NCBI RefSeq assembly: GCF_043951855.1
Contig: NZ_JBINJW010000003.1
Span: 94,002 to 158,001 of the forward strand
Direction of reading: 5' to 3'
Length of the DNA: 64,000 nt
From: Proteiniclasticum sp043951855
GTDB lineage: Bacteria; Bacillota; Clostridia; Clostridiales; Clostridiaceae
Part shown: positions 41,602 to 49,622 of the stretch, piece after piece
Numbering within the stretch: the first letter of the stretch is position 1
Layout: the number at the start of each line of letters is the position of its first letter
Made by a program: the position numbers and the translations under genes
The notes under the pieces: model-generated
The model's database searches: none
What the model saw: only the letters and a program-made list of their open reading frames with translations
Told to the model about the DNA's origin: nothing

Positions 41602-41630
41602 TTGACAGGAAGTGCAAAAAGTTCTAAAGT
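41602..41630 (+). promoter_or_regulatory. Promoter of the LysE-family gene
   Basis: TTGACA (41602-41607), 17-bp spacer, TAAAGT (41625-41630); the -35 is perfect and the -10 weak. Confidence 0.55.
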
Positions 41631-41668
41631 AATGAGATATAGAAATGTAGTCGTATTGGAGGAGCCTT

Positions 41669-42247
41669 ATGAATGTAGCAGCCTTTCTCACCTATATCAT
41701 CATCACGGCCATTACGCCAGGACCCAACAACATCATGTCCATGACTCATGCCAGCAGGATGGGTTTCAGAAAGAGCTATCCGTTCAATCTGGGGATCTTC
41801 CTGGGCACCACCATGGTCATGGTGCTCTCCACACTGTTTTCCAGTCTTTTCTTCAGTTATATTCCCAAGGCGGAGCCCGTGATGCTTGTCATTGGTGCAG
41901 GGTATCTTCTTTATCTGGCCTACAAGATCATGACCAGCGGAAAAGAGATCAGAACCGGAAAGATGACCGAAGCAAGGTTTCTTCCAGGGGTTCTCCTTCA
42001 GTTCATCAATCCCAAGCTCTACATCTACAGCATCACAGCCATGGGATCCTATATCCTGCCTCATTACAGAGAAACAGGTATTCTTCTTCTATTCGCCTTC
42101 TTTCTGGCTGTGGTGGGTTTTCTCTGCACCGTGCTGTGGGCGCTGTTCGGGTCACTGTTTCGAAAACTGTTTTCAGACAAGGGAAAGCTCATCAATACCA
42201 TCATGGCGCTGCTGCTGGTCTACAGCGCAGTATCTCTGTTCCTGTAG
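41669..42247 (+). CDS. LysE/RhtB-family amino acid exporter
   Basis: 192 residues, six membrane helices. ITPGPNNIMSMTHASRMGFR near 15-34 is the family signature in the first loop, and GYLLYLAYKIM near 78-88 and FLPGVLLQFINPKLYIY near 103-119 follow at the expected places. It exports amino acids or related small molecules; the substrate is unknown. GGAGGAG lies upstream of the ATG. Confidence 0.92.
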   Translation: MNVAAFLTYIIITAITPGPNNIMSMTHASRMGFRKSYPFNLGIFLGTTMVMVLSTLFSSLFFSYIPKAEPVMLVIGAGYLLYLAYKIMTSGKEIRTGKMTEARFLPGVLLQFINPKLYIYSITAMGSYILPHYRETGILLLFAFFLAVVGFLCTVLWALFGSLFRKLFSDKGKLINTIMALLLVYSAVSLFL

Positions 42248-42273
42248 GCATCGGGCGGAAGGATGAGAAAATG

Positions 42274-42308
42274 AAAAAGCAGGAGTTCCATCAGGGGACT
42301 CCTGCTTT
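42274..42308. terminator. Shared terminator between the convergent LysE and ior genes
   Basis: 11-bp stem AAAGCAGGAGT / ACTCCTGCTTT with an 11-base loop; TTT on + and TTTTT on minus. Confidence 0.85.
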
Positions 42309-42323
42309 ACTATTTGAGAGGTT

Positions 42324-42539
42324 CTATAAGCTGTAGCCCAGTTCCATGGCCTTCAGGTTCACATCCTGCAGAGCGGGCTTGAAATACTGGCCTATGAGCT
42401 TGTCGAGAAGATCCTTCTCCATGCCCAGATCTTTTGCCAGAATGCCCAGCAGAATCATATTGGCCACTTTGGCGTTGCCGAGTTCTATGGCTTTGCTCTG
42501 TGCATCCACTGCTTTCACATCATAGCCTTTTTCCTTCAT
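42324..42539 (-). CDS. iorB: C-terminal part of indolepyruvate:ferredoxin oxidoreductase beta subunit (split frame)
   Basis: 71 codons from an ATG that overlaps the stop of the N-terminal part by 4 bp. The stretch VDAQSKAIELGNAKVANMILLG and the NLKAMELG end match the last third of IorB. Together the two pieces give about 191 residues, the usual IorB length, with no sequence missing or repeated. So either a -1 frameshift has split the gene or the two parts are made by coupled translation. GGAGG lies 13 bp before this ATG, a little far but usable. Confidence 0.75.
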   Translation of the reverse strand: MKEKGYDVKAVDAQSKAIELGNAKVANMILLGILAKDLGMEKDLLDKLIGQYFKPALQDVNLKAMELGYSL

Positions 42540-42898
42540 TTCAGTATGATTTCCTCCGGATAGACTTCTTTGCCCATGTTGACGGAATAGGGCCTGATTT
42601 CATGGTCACTGGAAATGACGGTGCCGTTTTCCTTCAGAAACTGAAGCCACCTTCCGGATTCGCTTTTCTCGAAGGATACGATGTAGTCGGCTGTTCCCTT
42701 TTCTATGAGCGGAGAATGAACCCTCTCCCCGTACCTGACCTGAGTGGAGACGCTGCCGCCTCTCTGAGCCATGCCATGCACTTCGCTCATCTTGACATCA
42801 TAACCCAGATCAATGAGCGCAGCTGATAAAAGATTCGAGGCGGATATGGTTCCCTGTCCGCCGACCCCTACAAATAATATATTGGCTTCCTTACGCAT
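42536..42898 (-). CDS. iorB: N-terminal part of indolepyruvate:ferredoxin oxidoreductase beta subunit (split frame)
   Basis: 120 residues from the ATG at 42898, which overlaps the iorA stop by 8 bp. FVGVGGQGTISASNLLS near 9-25 and VKMSEVHGMAQRGGSVSTQVR near 35-55 are the gamma-domain motifs of IorB that contact the alpha subunit. The frame ends in TGA after YPEEIILK, where intact homologues continue with a charged EKG segment; that continuation is found in the -1 frame as the next ORF. See the split-gene finding. Confidence 0.82.
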   Translation of the reverse strand: MRKEANILFVGVGGQGTISASNLLSAALIDLGYDVKMSEVHGMAQRGGSVSTQVRYGERVHSPLIEKGTADYIVSFEKSESGRWLQFLKENGTVISSDHEIRPYSVNMGKEVYPEEIILK

Positions 42899-44666
42899 TG
42901 ACAAGATCCCCTTTCTTCTCGATTGCATCAAACGGGCATACCTGATAGCACAGTGTGCATCCGTTGCACATTTCTCTGTCGATGAATACACTTCCATCCT
43001 TGATGTAGATGGCAGGACATCCGGTACGAACGCAGGTCTTGCACTTTCTGCATTTTTCCTGATCGATTTCCACATAGGAATTTCTTCTAAGGATCTGTAC
43101 ATCCTTCAGAAGCGCACAGGGTTCCTGTGTGATGATGACAAATGGCTCCGTTGCTGCTTTGGCTTCCTTGATCACTTCCTTCGCCTTGTCCTGATAATAG
43201 GGATTGATGATTTTGATGTTCTCATCCTTTATGCCTAAAGAGCGGACCAGCATCGGAATGTTGATGTCCCCTGCTTCTTCACCCATTAAGGTCTTTCCGG
43301 TTCCAGGATTCTCCTGATGCCCGGTCATGCCCGTGGTCCGGTTGTCCATGATCACGGTGACCACAGGGATCTTGTTGTAGATGGAATTCACAAGACCAGT
43401 GATGCCGGAGTGGAAGAACGTGGAATCCCCGATGAAGGAGAACACTTTCTTCTTTGTGTTTCCCTGAATGTCCAGGACTTTCTGCATACCTGTTCCGGCG
43501 GAGATGGATGCGCCCATGCAGATGACGGTGTCCGTCACATTGATGGGGTCCATGGCACCTAGGGTGTAGCAGCCGATATCACCGGATGCGATGATGTCTC
43601 TGTCGGTCTTCAGTGCATTGAAGAACCCTCTATGGGGACAGCCTGCACAGAGTACTGGAGGTCTTGTGGGAGACTTCGATTCCATGAGAATCATTTCCTT
43701 CTTCTCCGTTCCCAGGAAAGCTTCCCTTATGATTTCAGGGTTCAGCTCTCCGCAGATGGGCAGCACATCCCGGCCTCTGCAGGCGATGCCCATGGCTTTG
43801 ATCTCCTTCTCCAGATAAGGTTCGTTCTCTTCAATGACGATGAGCTCCTCCATGTCCTTGGCGAATTCTTCGATGAGTTCGGTGGGAATCGGAAAAGTCA
43901 TACCCAGCTTCAGATAAGATGCGGTATCACCGAAGACTTCCCTGGCATAGGCATAGGAGATTCCTGAGGTGATGATGCCGAGCTTGCTGTCGTTTTTCTC
44001 CATGATGTTCAAGGTGGAAGCATTGTTGTAGTGTCTTAGACTTACAAGTCGGTCTTCCACGATGGGATGTCTTCTCTGCGCATGGCCTGGTGTCATGACA
44101 TTCTTCAGCTTGTCTTTCTTGTATTCTTTTATGGCGACTTCTTTTCTGTCTTCCAGGTTCACAAGAGATTTGGAATGATTCACTCTGGTGGTGGTTCTGA
44201 TAAGCACCGGTGTATCGAATTCCTCACTGATCTCGTACGCTTTCTTCACGAAGATGCGGCATTCTTCGGAGTCTGAAGGTTCCAGCATGGGCACTTTGGC
44301 ATGGAGCGCATAGTAGCGGTTGTCCTGCTCATTCTGGGAAGAATGCATCCCCGGGTCATCAGCGTTGATGATGACCAGTCCACCATTGACGCCGATGTAG
44401 GCCATGGTGAAGAAAGGATCTGCTGCCACATTCAGTCCCACATGCTTCATGGTGGTCAGTGCTCTTGCACCCATGATGGCTGCCCCTGAAGCCGCTTCCA
44501 TACCGACTTTCTCGTTGGGTGCCCATTCAGAGTAGACTTCCTTGTATTTCGCCAGATTCTCCAGTATTTCAGTGGATGGAGTTCCCGGATAGGCAGAAGC
44601 GAAATGTGCTCCTGCCTCATAAGCACCTCTTGCGAGGGCTTCATTACCTGTCATAAGTGATTTCAT
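42891..44666 (-). CDS. iorA: Indolepyruvate:ferredoxin oxidoreductase alpha subunit
   Basis: 591 residues. N-terminal pyrimidine-binding domain, a TPP-binding domain with GDIGCYTLGAMDP near 370 and FIGDSTFFHSGI near 418-429 followed by MDNRTTGMTGHQ, and a C-terminal two-[4Fe-4S] ferredoxin domain with CRKCKTCVRTGCP near 541-553 and CNGCTLCYQVCP near 570-581. It oxidatively decarboxylates aryl-pyruvates to acyl-CoA, reducing ferredoxin. Its ATG overlaps the acyltransferase stop by 4 bp, tying it to acyl-phosphate formation. Confidence 0.95.
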   Translation of the reverse strand: MKSLMTGNEALARGAYEAGAHFASAYPGTPSTEILENLAKYKEVYSEWAPNEKVGMEAASGAAIMGARALTTMKHVGLNVAADPFFTMAYIGVNGGLVIINADDPGMHSSQNEQDNRYYALHAKVPMLEPSDSEECRIFVKKAYEISEEFDTPVLIRTTTRVNHSKSLVNLEDRKEVAIKEYKKDKLKNVMTPGHAQRRHPIVEDRLVSLRHYNNASTLNIMEKNDSKLGIITSGISYAYAREVFGDTASYLKLGMTFPIPTELIEEFAKDMEELIVIEENEPYLEKEIKAMGIACRGRDVLPICGELNPEIIREAFLGTEKKEMILMESKSPTRPPVLCAGCPHRGFFNALKTDRDIIASGDIGCYTLGAMDPINVTDTVICMGASISAGTGMQKVLDIQGNTKKKVFSFIGDSTFFHSGITGLVNSIYNKIPVVTVIMDNRTTGMTGHQENPGTGKTLMGEEAGDINIPMLVRSLGIKDENIKIINPYYQDKAKEVIKEAKAATEPFVIITQEPCALLKDVQILRRNSYVEIDQEKCRKCKTCVRTGCPAIYIKDGSVFIDREMCNGCTLCYQVCPFDAIEKKGDLVNA

Positions 44667-45571
44667 TGTTTTTCCCCCTTGGATAAAGTCATCATTACGG
44701 CCAGCGCGATGCTGTTCAGCTTTGCTTCACTGGAATCGGAACGTGATGTGAGAATCACCGGGCATTTTGCACCCAGGATGATGCCTGCGCTTTCTGCACC
44801 GGCCATGTAGGTGAAGGACTTGCCCAGGAAATTTCCCGCTTCAAGACCGGGCACAAGAAGCACATCCGCGTCTCCAGGCACTTCCCCTGAAACGCCCTTA
44901 TGCTCTGCGGATGCTTTCGAGATGGCGATATCGAAGGATAAGGGTCCTTCCACAACGACATCCTTCTCCCCTTTGAACAGGTTCTGAAGTTCCAGTGCAT
45001 CCACGCTGCTCTCCAGGTTGGGATTCACTTTTTCCACAGCGGAGAGTGCCGCAACCTTCATAGGATGGAGATCGAATATGGCGCCCAGTGTCATGGCGTT
45101 TCTGATGATGTTTTCCTTTTCCTTCACGCTGGGCTTCATGACCATGCCGCCGTCGGTGAGAAGAATCAGTTTATGATAACTCTTCATCTCATAGACCATC
45201 ACATGAGACAGGAGCGTATCTCCTCTAAGTCCCAGTTCCTTGCTGAGCACCGCTTTCAGCAGCACCTTGGTGTCCACGAGGCCTTTCATGATAATATCCG
45301 CATTCCCCTCGGAAACGGCTTTTGCGGCCATGTAGGAAGCTTCTTCCGGTGTTTTCGCGTCGATGATCTCCGCATGACGGAAAACAAGATTGTTTTTTTC
45401 CATGGTCTCCCTGATTTTCAGGGCATCACCGAAGAGCAGAAAGCTGGCCATATTGTGTCTTTCCGCTTCAGACAGTGAGATCAGTACATCTTTATCTTCC
45501 GCAGAAGCCACAGCGATGCGCTTTTTCTGATTTCTTGCCTGGCTTATGATTTCTTTCAAGCTGGTAATCAA
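44663..45571 (-). CDS. Phosphate acyltransferase (phosphate butyryltransferase type)
   Basis: 302 residues, PTA/PTB fold. ADIIMKGLVDTKVLL near 93-107, LTDGGMVMKPSVKEKENII near 140-158, and PGDADVLLVPGLEAGN near 235-250 are the expected motifs, with a closing GAKCPVILTSRSDSSEAKLNS-like substrate loop. It converts an acyl-CoA and phosphate to acyl-phosphate. As first gene of the ior operon it may act on aryl-acetyl-CoA rather than butyryl-CoA; that is inference from context. Confidence 0.88.
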   Translation of the reverse strand: MITSLKEIISQARNQKKRIAVASAEDKDVLISLSEAERHNMASFLLFGDALKIRETMEKNNLVFRHAEIIDAKTPEEASYMAAKAVSEGNADIIMKGLVDTKVLLKAVLSKELGLRGDTLLSHVMVYEMKSYHKLILLTDGGMVMKPSVKEKENIIRNAMTLGAIFDLHPMKVAALSAVEKVNPNLESSVDALELQNLFKGEKDVVVEGPLSFDIAISKASAEHKGVSGEVPGDADVLLVPGLEAGNFLGKSFTYMAGAESAGIILGAKCPVILTSRSDSSEAKLNSIALAVMMTLSKGEKQ

Positions 45572-45616
45572 AATAATTTCCCCCTTAATGTTCTGATAAC
45601 GTATACAGCGAATTTC

Positions 45617-45651
45617 AAAAAGAAGATGAAACCCGCCGGCTCATCTTCTTT
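45617..45651 (-). terminator. Terminator-like hairpin before the acyltransferase operon
   Basis: 11-bp stem AAAGAAGATGA / TCATCTTCTTT with an 11-base loop and a short T-run on the minus strand. It lies 155 bp past the hydroxy-acid dehydrogenase stop and 46 bp before the acyltransferase start, so it could equally be an attenuator of the ior operon. Confidence 0.7.
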
Positions 45652-45805
45652 CAGTATAAAATATCCTATGCACATTATCAATTGAAGGTAAAGAACTATA
45701 TAAATTCCGTGAAAACTTCCCGGATGGGACCGCCAACCTGTTAAATTGTCTCCTGCTGTGTCACGATATTCATAATCATTCTTTCCTTCGTTATTGCTTT
45801 AACGT

Positions 45806-46837
45806 TTATTCCGGGACGTTGATGCATTTTCCCTGGGATGCCTTGATGGCTTTCAGGTCTCTGCATCCTGTAAGGAGCATGGCTCCCCTCAGTTCATTGT
45901 AGATCTTCTGCGCATAAAGAGATACCGCTTCCTCACCACCACCGATGGCATACTGGGCGAAGGGTCTTCCGATAAGCACAGCGTCCGCACCTAAAGCCAG
46001 AAGCTTGAATACATCCACACCACTTCGCACACCACCATCTGCCAGTACCTTGCAGCGGTCACCTACAGCCTCTGCGATGTCCTTGAGAACAGATGCTGTG
46101 GATGGTGTGTGATCCAGAATCCTGCCTCCGTGATTGGAAACCACAATGGCATCTGCACCAGCAAGAACCGCGAGATTCGCCTCTTCCACGGTCATGATTC
46201 CCTTGATGATGAAAGGCACCTTCAGATGCGCCTTCACTTCCATAAGGTCACTGAGGGATTTGGGGTCTACGCGCTGTCCATGCATCTTCAGTGTATCAAG
46301 ACCGGCAGCATCGATGTCCACACCCACTGCCAGAGGAGCTGAAGTCATGGCAAGATCGATTCTTGAGAGAAGCTCTTCATTGTTCCAGGGTTTGATGAAC
46401 GGAATACCGGAAACGGATTCCTCCTTCAGTACTTTGAGGTTGTCTTCAATGAATGATTTGAATGCGGAATCCCCTACCATAGGAATGATCCCTGCATTTT
46501 TTGAACCTCTTATCACAGCTCGGATATAGTCTTCTTCTGTAACCTTGTTTCCCATATTGATGTTCACACCGGTGACAGGAGCCGGCATCACCGGCATGGA
46601 GAGGATCTGTCCGAAAAGCTCGGTTTCAGGAACAGGTTCCTTCACATCATGAATGGTTTTGAGATTCAGTGTTATTTTTTTCAGCGCATTGTAATTGCTC
46701 ATGAAACTTGAACCGGTTCCCTTTCCGCCCATGCCGGGAACTTCTCCTCTGCATGCCACGCCATCGCATTCGGGACACATTCTGCACTGGGGCTTCATGA
46801 GTTTTCTGGCATTCACTGCCGCTTCCTTTAATGTCAT
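45806..46837 (-). CDS. FMN-dependent alpha-hydroxy-acid dehydrogenase with N-terminal Cys cluster
   Basis: 343 residues from the ATG at 46837, which shares ATGA with the upstream stop; an ATG two codons earlier is in frame. The N-terminus has CRMCPECDGVAC near 19-30, absent from classical lactate oxidases and probably an iron-sulfur or metal site. The TIM-barrel part shows GVDIDAAGLDTL, PFIIKGIM, SNHGGRILD, LADGGVRSG and IGRPFAQ, the FMN and substrate loops. It oxidises a 2-hydroxy acid or a related compound. It sits beside the ior operon but ends with its own hairpin. Confidence 0.88.
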   Translation of the reverse strand: MTLKEAAVNARKLMKPQCRMCPECDGVACRGEVPGMGGKGTGSSFMSNYNALKKITLNLKTIHDVKEPVPETELFGQILSMPVMPAPVTGVNINMGNKVTEEDYIRAVIRGSKNAGIIPMVGDSAFKSFIEDNLKVLKEESVSGIPFIKPWNNEELLSRIDLAMTSAPLAVGVDIDAAGLDTLKMHGQRVDPKSLSDLMEVKAHLKVPFIIKGIMTVEEANLAVLAGADAIVVSNHGGRILDHTPSTASVLKDIAEAVGDRCKVLADGGVRSGVDVFKLLALGADAVLIGRPFAQYAIGGGEEAVSLYAQKIYNELRGAMLLTGCRDLKAIKASQGKCINVPE

Positions 46838-47271
46838 TTCCATAATCCTCCGATTTCATTTTCTGTATAGACTTCAATTCCGTTTTCCATGAGCAGTCTG
46901 CAGGCGACACCATGGCCTTCAATCAGTCTGCCTGAGTAGGTACCGTCATAAATCCGGTCTTTGCCGCAGGAAGGACTTCTGGCTTTGAGAACCGCTTTTG
47001 TGATTCCGTTTCTTCTGCAGTAGTCCAGGGTGATCCAGGCACTTTCCTCGTAGTTTTTCGTCACGTCTTTCCCGTTCACGGTCAGTACCAGACCGTTTCT
47101 TATCTCAGCAGGATCTCTGGGGACAGAGAGCCCGCCCAGGACTTCCGGACACATGGGAATCAGCTCGAATTTCTCCCTGAGCCGATCTATTTCTCCGATT
47201 TCAAAACCTTTTCCGTCGTATCTTACCTTCTCTCCAAGAAGACAGGCTGATACAAGCAGTTTTTCTTTCAT
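46834..47271 (-). CDS. DUF523 protein
   Basis: 145 residues. VSACLLGEKVRYDG near 7-20, CPEVLGGLSVPRDPAEI near 41-57 and LKARSPSCGKDRIYDGTYSG near 94-113 are the conserved blocks of DUF523 (YbbK), with the Cys residues in each block intact. The function of the family is not established. It lies 5 bp after mutS2 and overlaps the dehydrogenase gene by 4 bp. Confidence 0.92.
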   Translation of the reverse strand: MKEKLLVSACLLGEKVRYDGKGFEIGEIDRLREKFELIPMCPEVLGGLSVPRDPAEIRNGLVLTVNGKDVTKNYEESAWITLDYCRRNGITKAVLKARSPSCGKDRIYDGTYSGRLIEGHGVACRLLMENGIEVYTENEIGGLWK

Positions 47272-47276
47272 GCGCT

Positions 47277-49622
47277 CTATTTCAGGGTTACGATGGTAAC
47301 ACCTTTTCCCCCTTCTCCGTATTCGCCCAGACGGTATTTCTTCACATGCGGGTGATGCCTGAACATATCCCAGAGGTGTTCCTTCAGGATCCCCGTTCCC
47401 ATGCCGTGAATGATGGTGACCTCATTAAGACCCGCCATGGAGGCTTCATCCAGATACATATCAACGATATGCTCCGCTTCCAGCGCATCCTGTCCACGGA
47501 CATCACAGCTGATGGAAACCTGTTTCAGATTGAGCCTGGCTTCCCTTTTCGCGATCTTTTTCTGCTTCTTGTCTTCCCGGATCTCCACAAGATCCCTTTT
47601 ATTCACATTCAGCTTCATGATGCCGGCCTGAACCATAAGGTCTCCTTTGGCATCCGGCAGTGTCAGGATGGACACTTTCTGATTCAGAGTGGACAGAAGA
47701 ACTTCCTGTCCTTCGCTGAACTCCGTAATCTTTTTTCCTTCCACTTTTTCGAACAGATCTTTCTGTTCCGACTTATCCATGTCCTTTTTCAGATGATCCC
47801 GGATTTCCTGCAGGCTTCTTCTGCTGTCTTTCAGCTCCACACTGCTTTCCAGGTCTCGGAGCTGTCTGAGGATTTCATCCGCTTTGGTCTTGGCTTCCTC
47901 CAGGTATTTTCTGCCTTCGTTCTTCGCATCTCTCATGGCCTTTTCCCGGATTTCCTCGATGCGTTCCAGCTTTTTCTTCAGTTCCTCTTCTTTGGTGAGG
48001 AGTTCTCTCTTGATGTTCTCCGCATCTCGCGCATCCTTGGAGGCATCTCTTCTGGATTTTTCAAGACTTTCGATGAGTTCCTCGAATTTCAGCGCTTCCC
48101 GGTCGATGAATGCTCTGGAACGTTCGATGATGTCATCATTCAGTCCCAGTCTTTTGGAGATGAGGAAGGCATTGGATTTTCCGGGTACACCGATGAGAAG
48201 TCTGTAGGTAGGCCGGAGCGTCTCCACATTGAATTCCACGGAAGCGTTGACGGTCTTGTCGGATTTCAGTGCATAGGCCTTCAGTTCGCTGTAGTGCGTC
48301 GTGGCAAGGATCCGAATAGCTCTTTCCTTCAGGGTTTCGAGAATCGCCATGGCAAGAGCGGCACCTTCGGTGGGGTCTGTACCTGCGCCCAGTTCATCGA
48401 AAAGAACAAGGGAATGATCATCGGCTTCTTTTATGATGCTGACGATGTTTGTCATGTGGGAGGAGAAGGTGGAGAGGCTCTGCTCAATGCTCTGTTCATC
48501 TCCGATATCCGCGTAGATGTCGCGGAAATGTCCGATGCTGGAGCCGTCTGTCACTGGAATGAGAATCCCGGACATGGCCATGATATGGAGCAGGCCTACG
48601 GTTTTAAGGGTAACGGTCTTACCGCCAGTGTTAGGTCCTGTGATGACAATGGTCGTGATGCCTTCCTCCATGTAGATGGTGGAGGGTACGACTTCTCTGT
48701 CCGGGATCAGGGGGTGTCTGGCGTCTCTCAGATTGAAGGTGAGATCTTCCTTCAGCTCAGGCTTGGTTCCTTCGATTCGGCTGGAATATTTCGCCTTGGC
48801 AAAGATCACATCCAGTTCATAGATGATGGAAGCGTTTCTTCGCACGGATTCCACGTCCATTTCCACTTTCCTTGAAAGCTCCATGAGAATACACTCGATT
48901 TCGGCTTTTTCCTTCAGCATGAGCTCTTTGATCTCATTATTGAGATTCACAAGGCTCATGGGTTCGATGAACAGTGTCGCACCGGATGCGCTCTGGTCAT
49001 GGATCAGTCCTTTGACCTGACCTTTGTGTTCGGCTTTCACCGGAATGACATATCGGTCCCCACGAACCGTATAGATGCTGTCCTGAAGATACTTCTCATT
49101 CTCTCTCACAAGGCTCTGGATCTTGTCTTTGACAGAGCCTGTCTTATCTCTCAGGGAACGCCTGATTTTCAGCAGCGTATCGGAGGCGTGATCGGAAATC
49201 TCCTGATCCCCCACTATGGCGTTATAGATGGCGTTCTCCAGCTGCTTCAGGGGAGTGATCCCATACACGAGGTTTTTCAGATGGAAGCTGTGTTCCTCTT
49301 TCCCCACATAGTCTTTGAAATGTCTGGCGCTTTTCATGACATTGGCGATCTTAAGAAGGAATTCCGCACTGGCGGTTCCTCCTTTAGCGATATAGGCAAT
49401 GGAGCTTCTTACATCATAGACACCTTCAAAAGGGGCACTTCCCTTTTCCACCAATAGACTCAGGGCTTCCCTGGTTTCTTCCAGCGCTCTTTCGATTTCT
49501 GCAGCGGCGGAAAGAGGAGAAAGGGATTCGATCCCCTCTTTTCCGGGAGAAGAGACGGCATAGGATTTGATTTTCTCCTTGATTTTATTGAATTCGAGTT
49601 TGTTCAGATTCTTATCTTTCAC
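47277..49622 (-). CDS. mutS2: Endonuclease MutS2
   Basis: 781 residues from a GTG that overlaps the U32 stop by one base (TAGTG). The MutS core ATPase has GPNTGGKTVTLKTVG near 330-345, DELGAGTDPTEG near 405-416 and LATTHYSELK; a long coiled region (510-610) follows, and the C-terminal Smr nuclease domain shows VRGQDALEAEHIVDMYL and IHGMGTGILKEHLW. It acts in ribosome rescue and in limiting recombination. The order zapA, U32, mutS2 is common in Clostridia. Confidence 0.96.
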   Translation of the reverse strand: MKDKNLNKLEFNKIKEKIKSYAVSSPGKEGIESLSPLSAAAEIERALEETREALSLLVEKGSAPFEGVYDVRSSIAYIAKGGTASAEFLLKIANVMKSARHFKDYVGKEEHSFHLKNLVYGITPLKQLENAIYNAIVGDQEISDHASDTLLKIRRSLRDKTGSVKDKIQSLVRENEKYLQDSIYTVRGDRYVIPVKAEHKGQVKGLIHDQSASGATLFIEPMSLVNLNNEIKELMLKEKAEIECILMELSRKVEMDVESVRRNASIIYELDVIFAKAKYSSRIEGTKPELKEDLTFNLRDARHPLIPDREVVPSTIYMEEGITTIVITGPNTGGKTVTLKTVGLLHIMAMSGILIPVTDGSSIGHFRDIYADIGDEQSIEQSLSTFSSHMTNIVSIIKEADDHSLVLFDELGAGTDPTEGAALAMAILETLKERAIRILATTHYSELKAYALKSDKTVNASVEFNVETLRPTYRLLIGVPGKSNAFLISKRLGLNDDIIERSRAFIDREALKFEELIESLEKSRRDASKDARDAENIKRELLTKEEELKKKLERIEEIREKAMRDAKNEGRKYLEEAKTKADEILRQLRDLESSVELKDSRRSLQEIRDHLKKDMDKSEQKDLFEKVEGKKITEFSEGQEVLLSTLNQKVSILTLPDAKGDLMVQAGIMKLNVNKRDLVEIREDKKQKKIAKREARLNLKQVSISCDVRGQDALEAEHIVDMYLDEASMAGLNEVTIIHGMGTGILKEHLWDMFRHHPHVKKYRLGEYGEGGKGVTIVTLK

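Noticed and set aside
47346..48875. 509-codon open frame on + antisense to mutS2
   Set aside because: It lies wholly inside the well-supported mutS2 gene, has no ribosome binding site and gives a low-complexity His/Phe/Gln-rich product, as expected from an antisense shadow.
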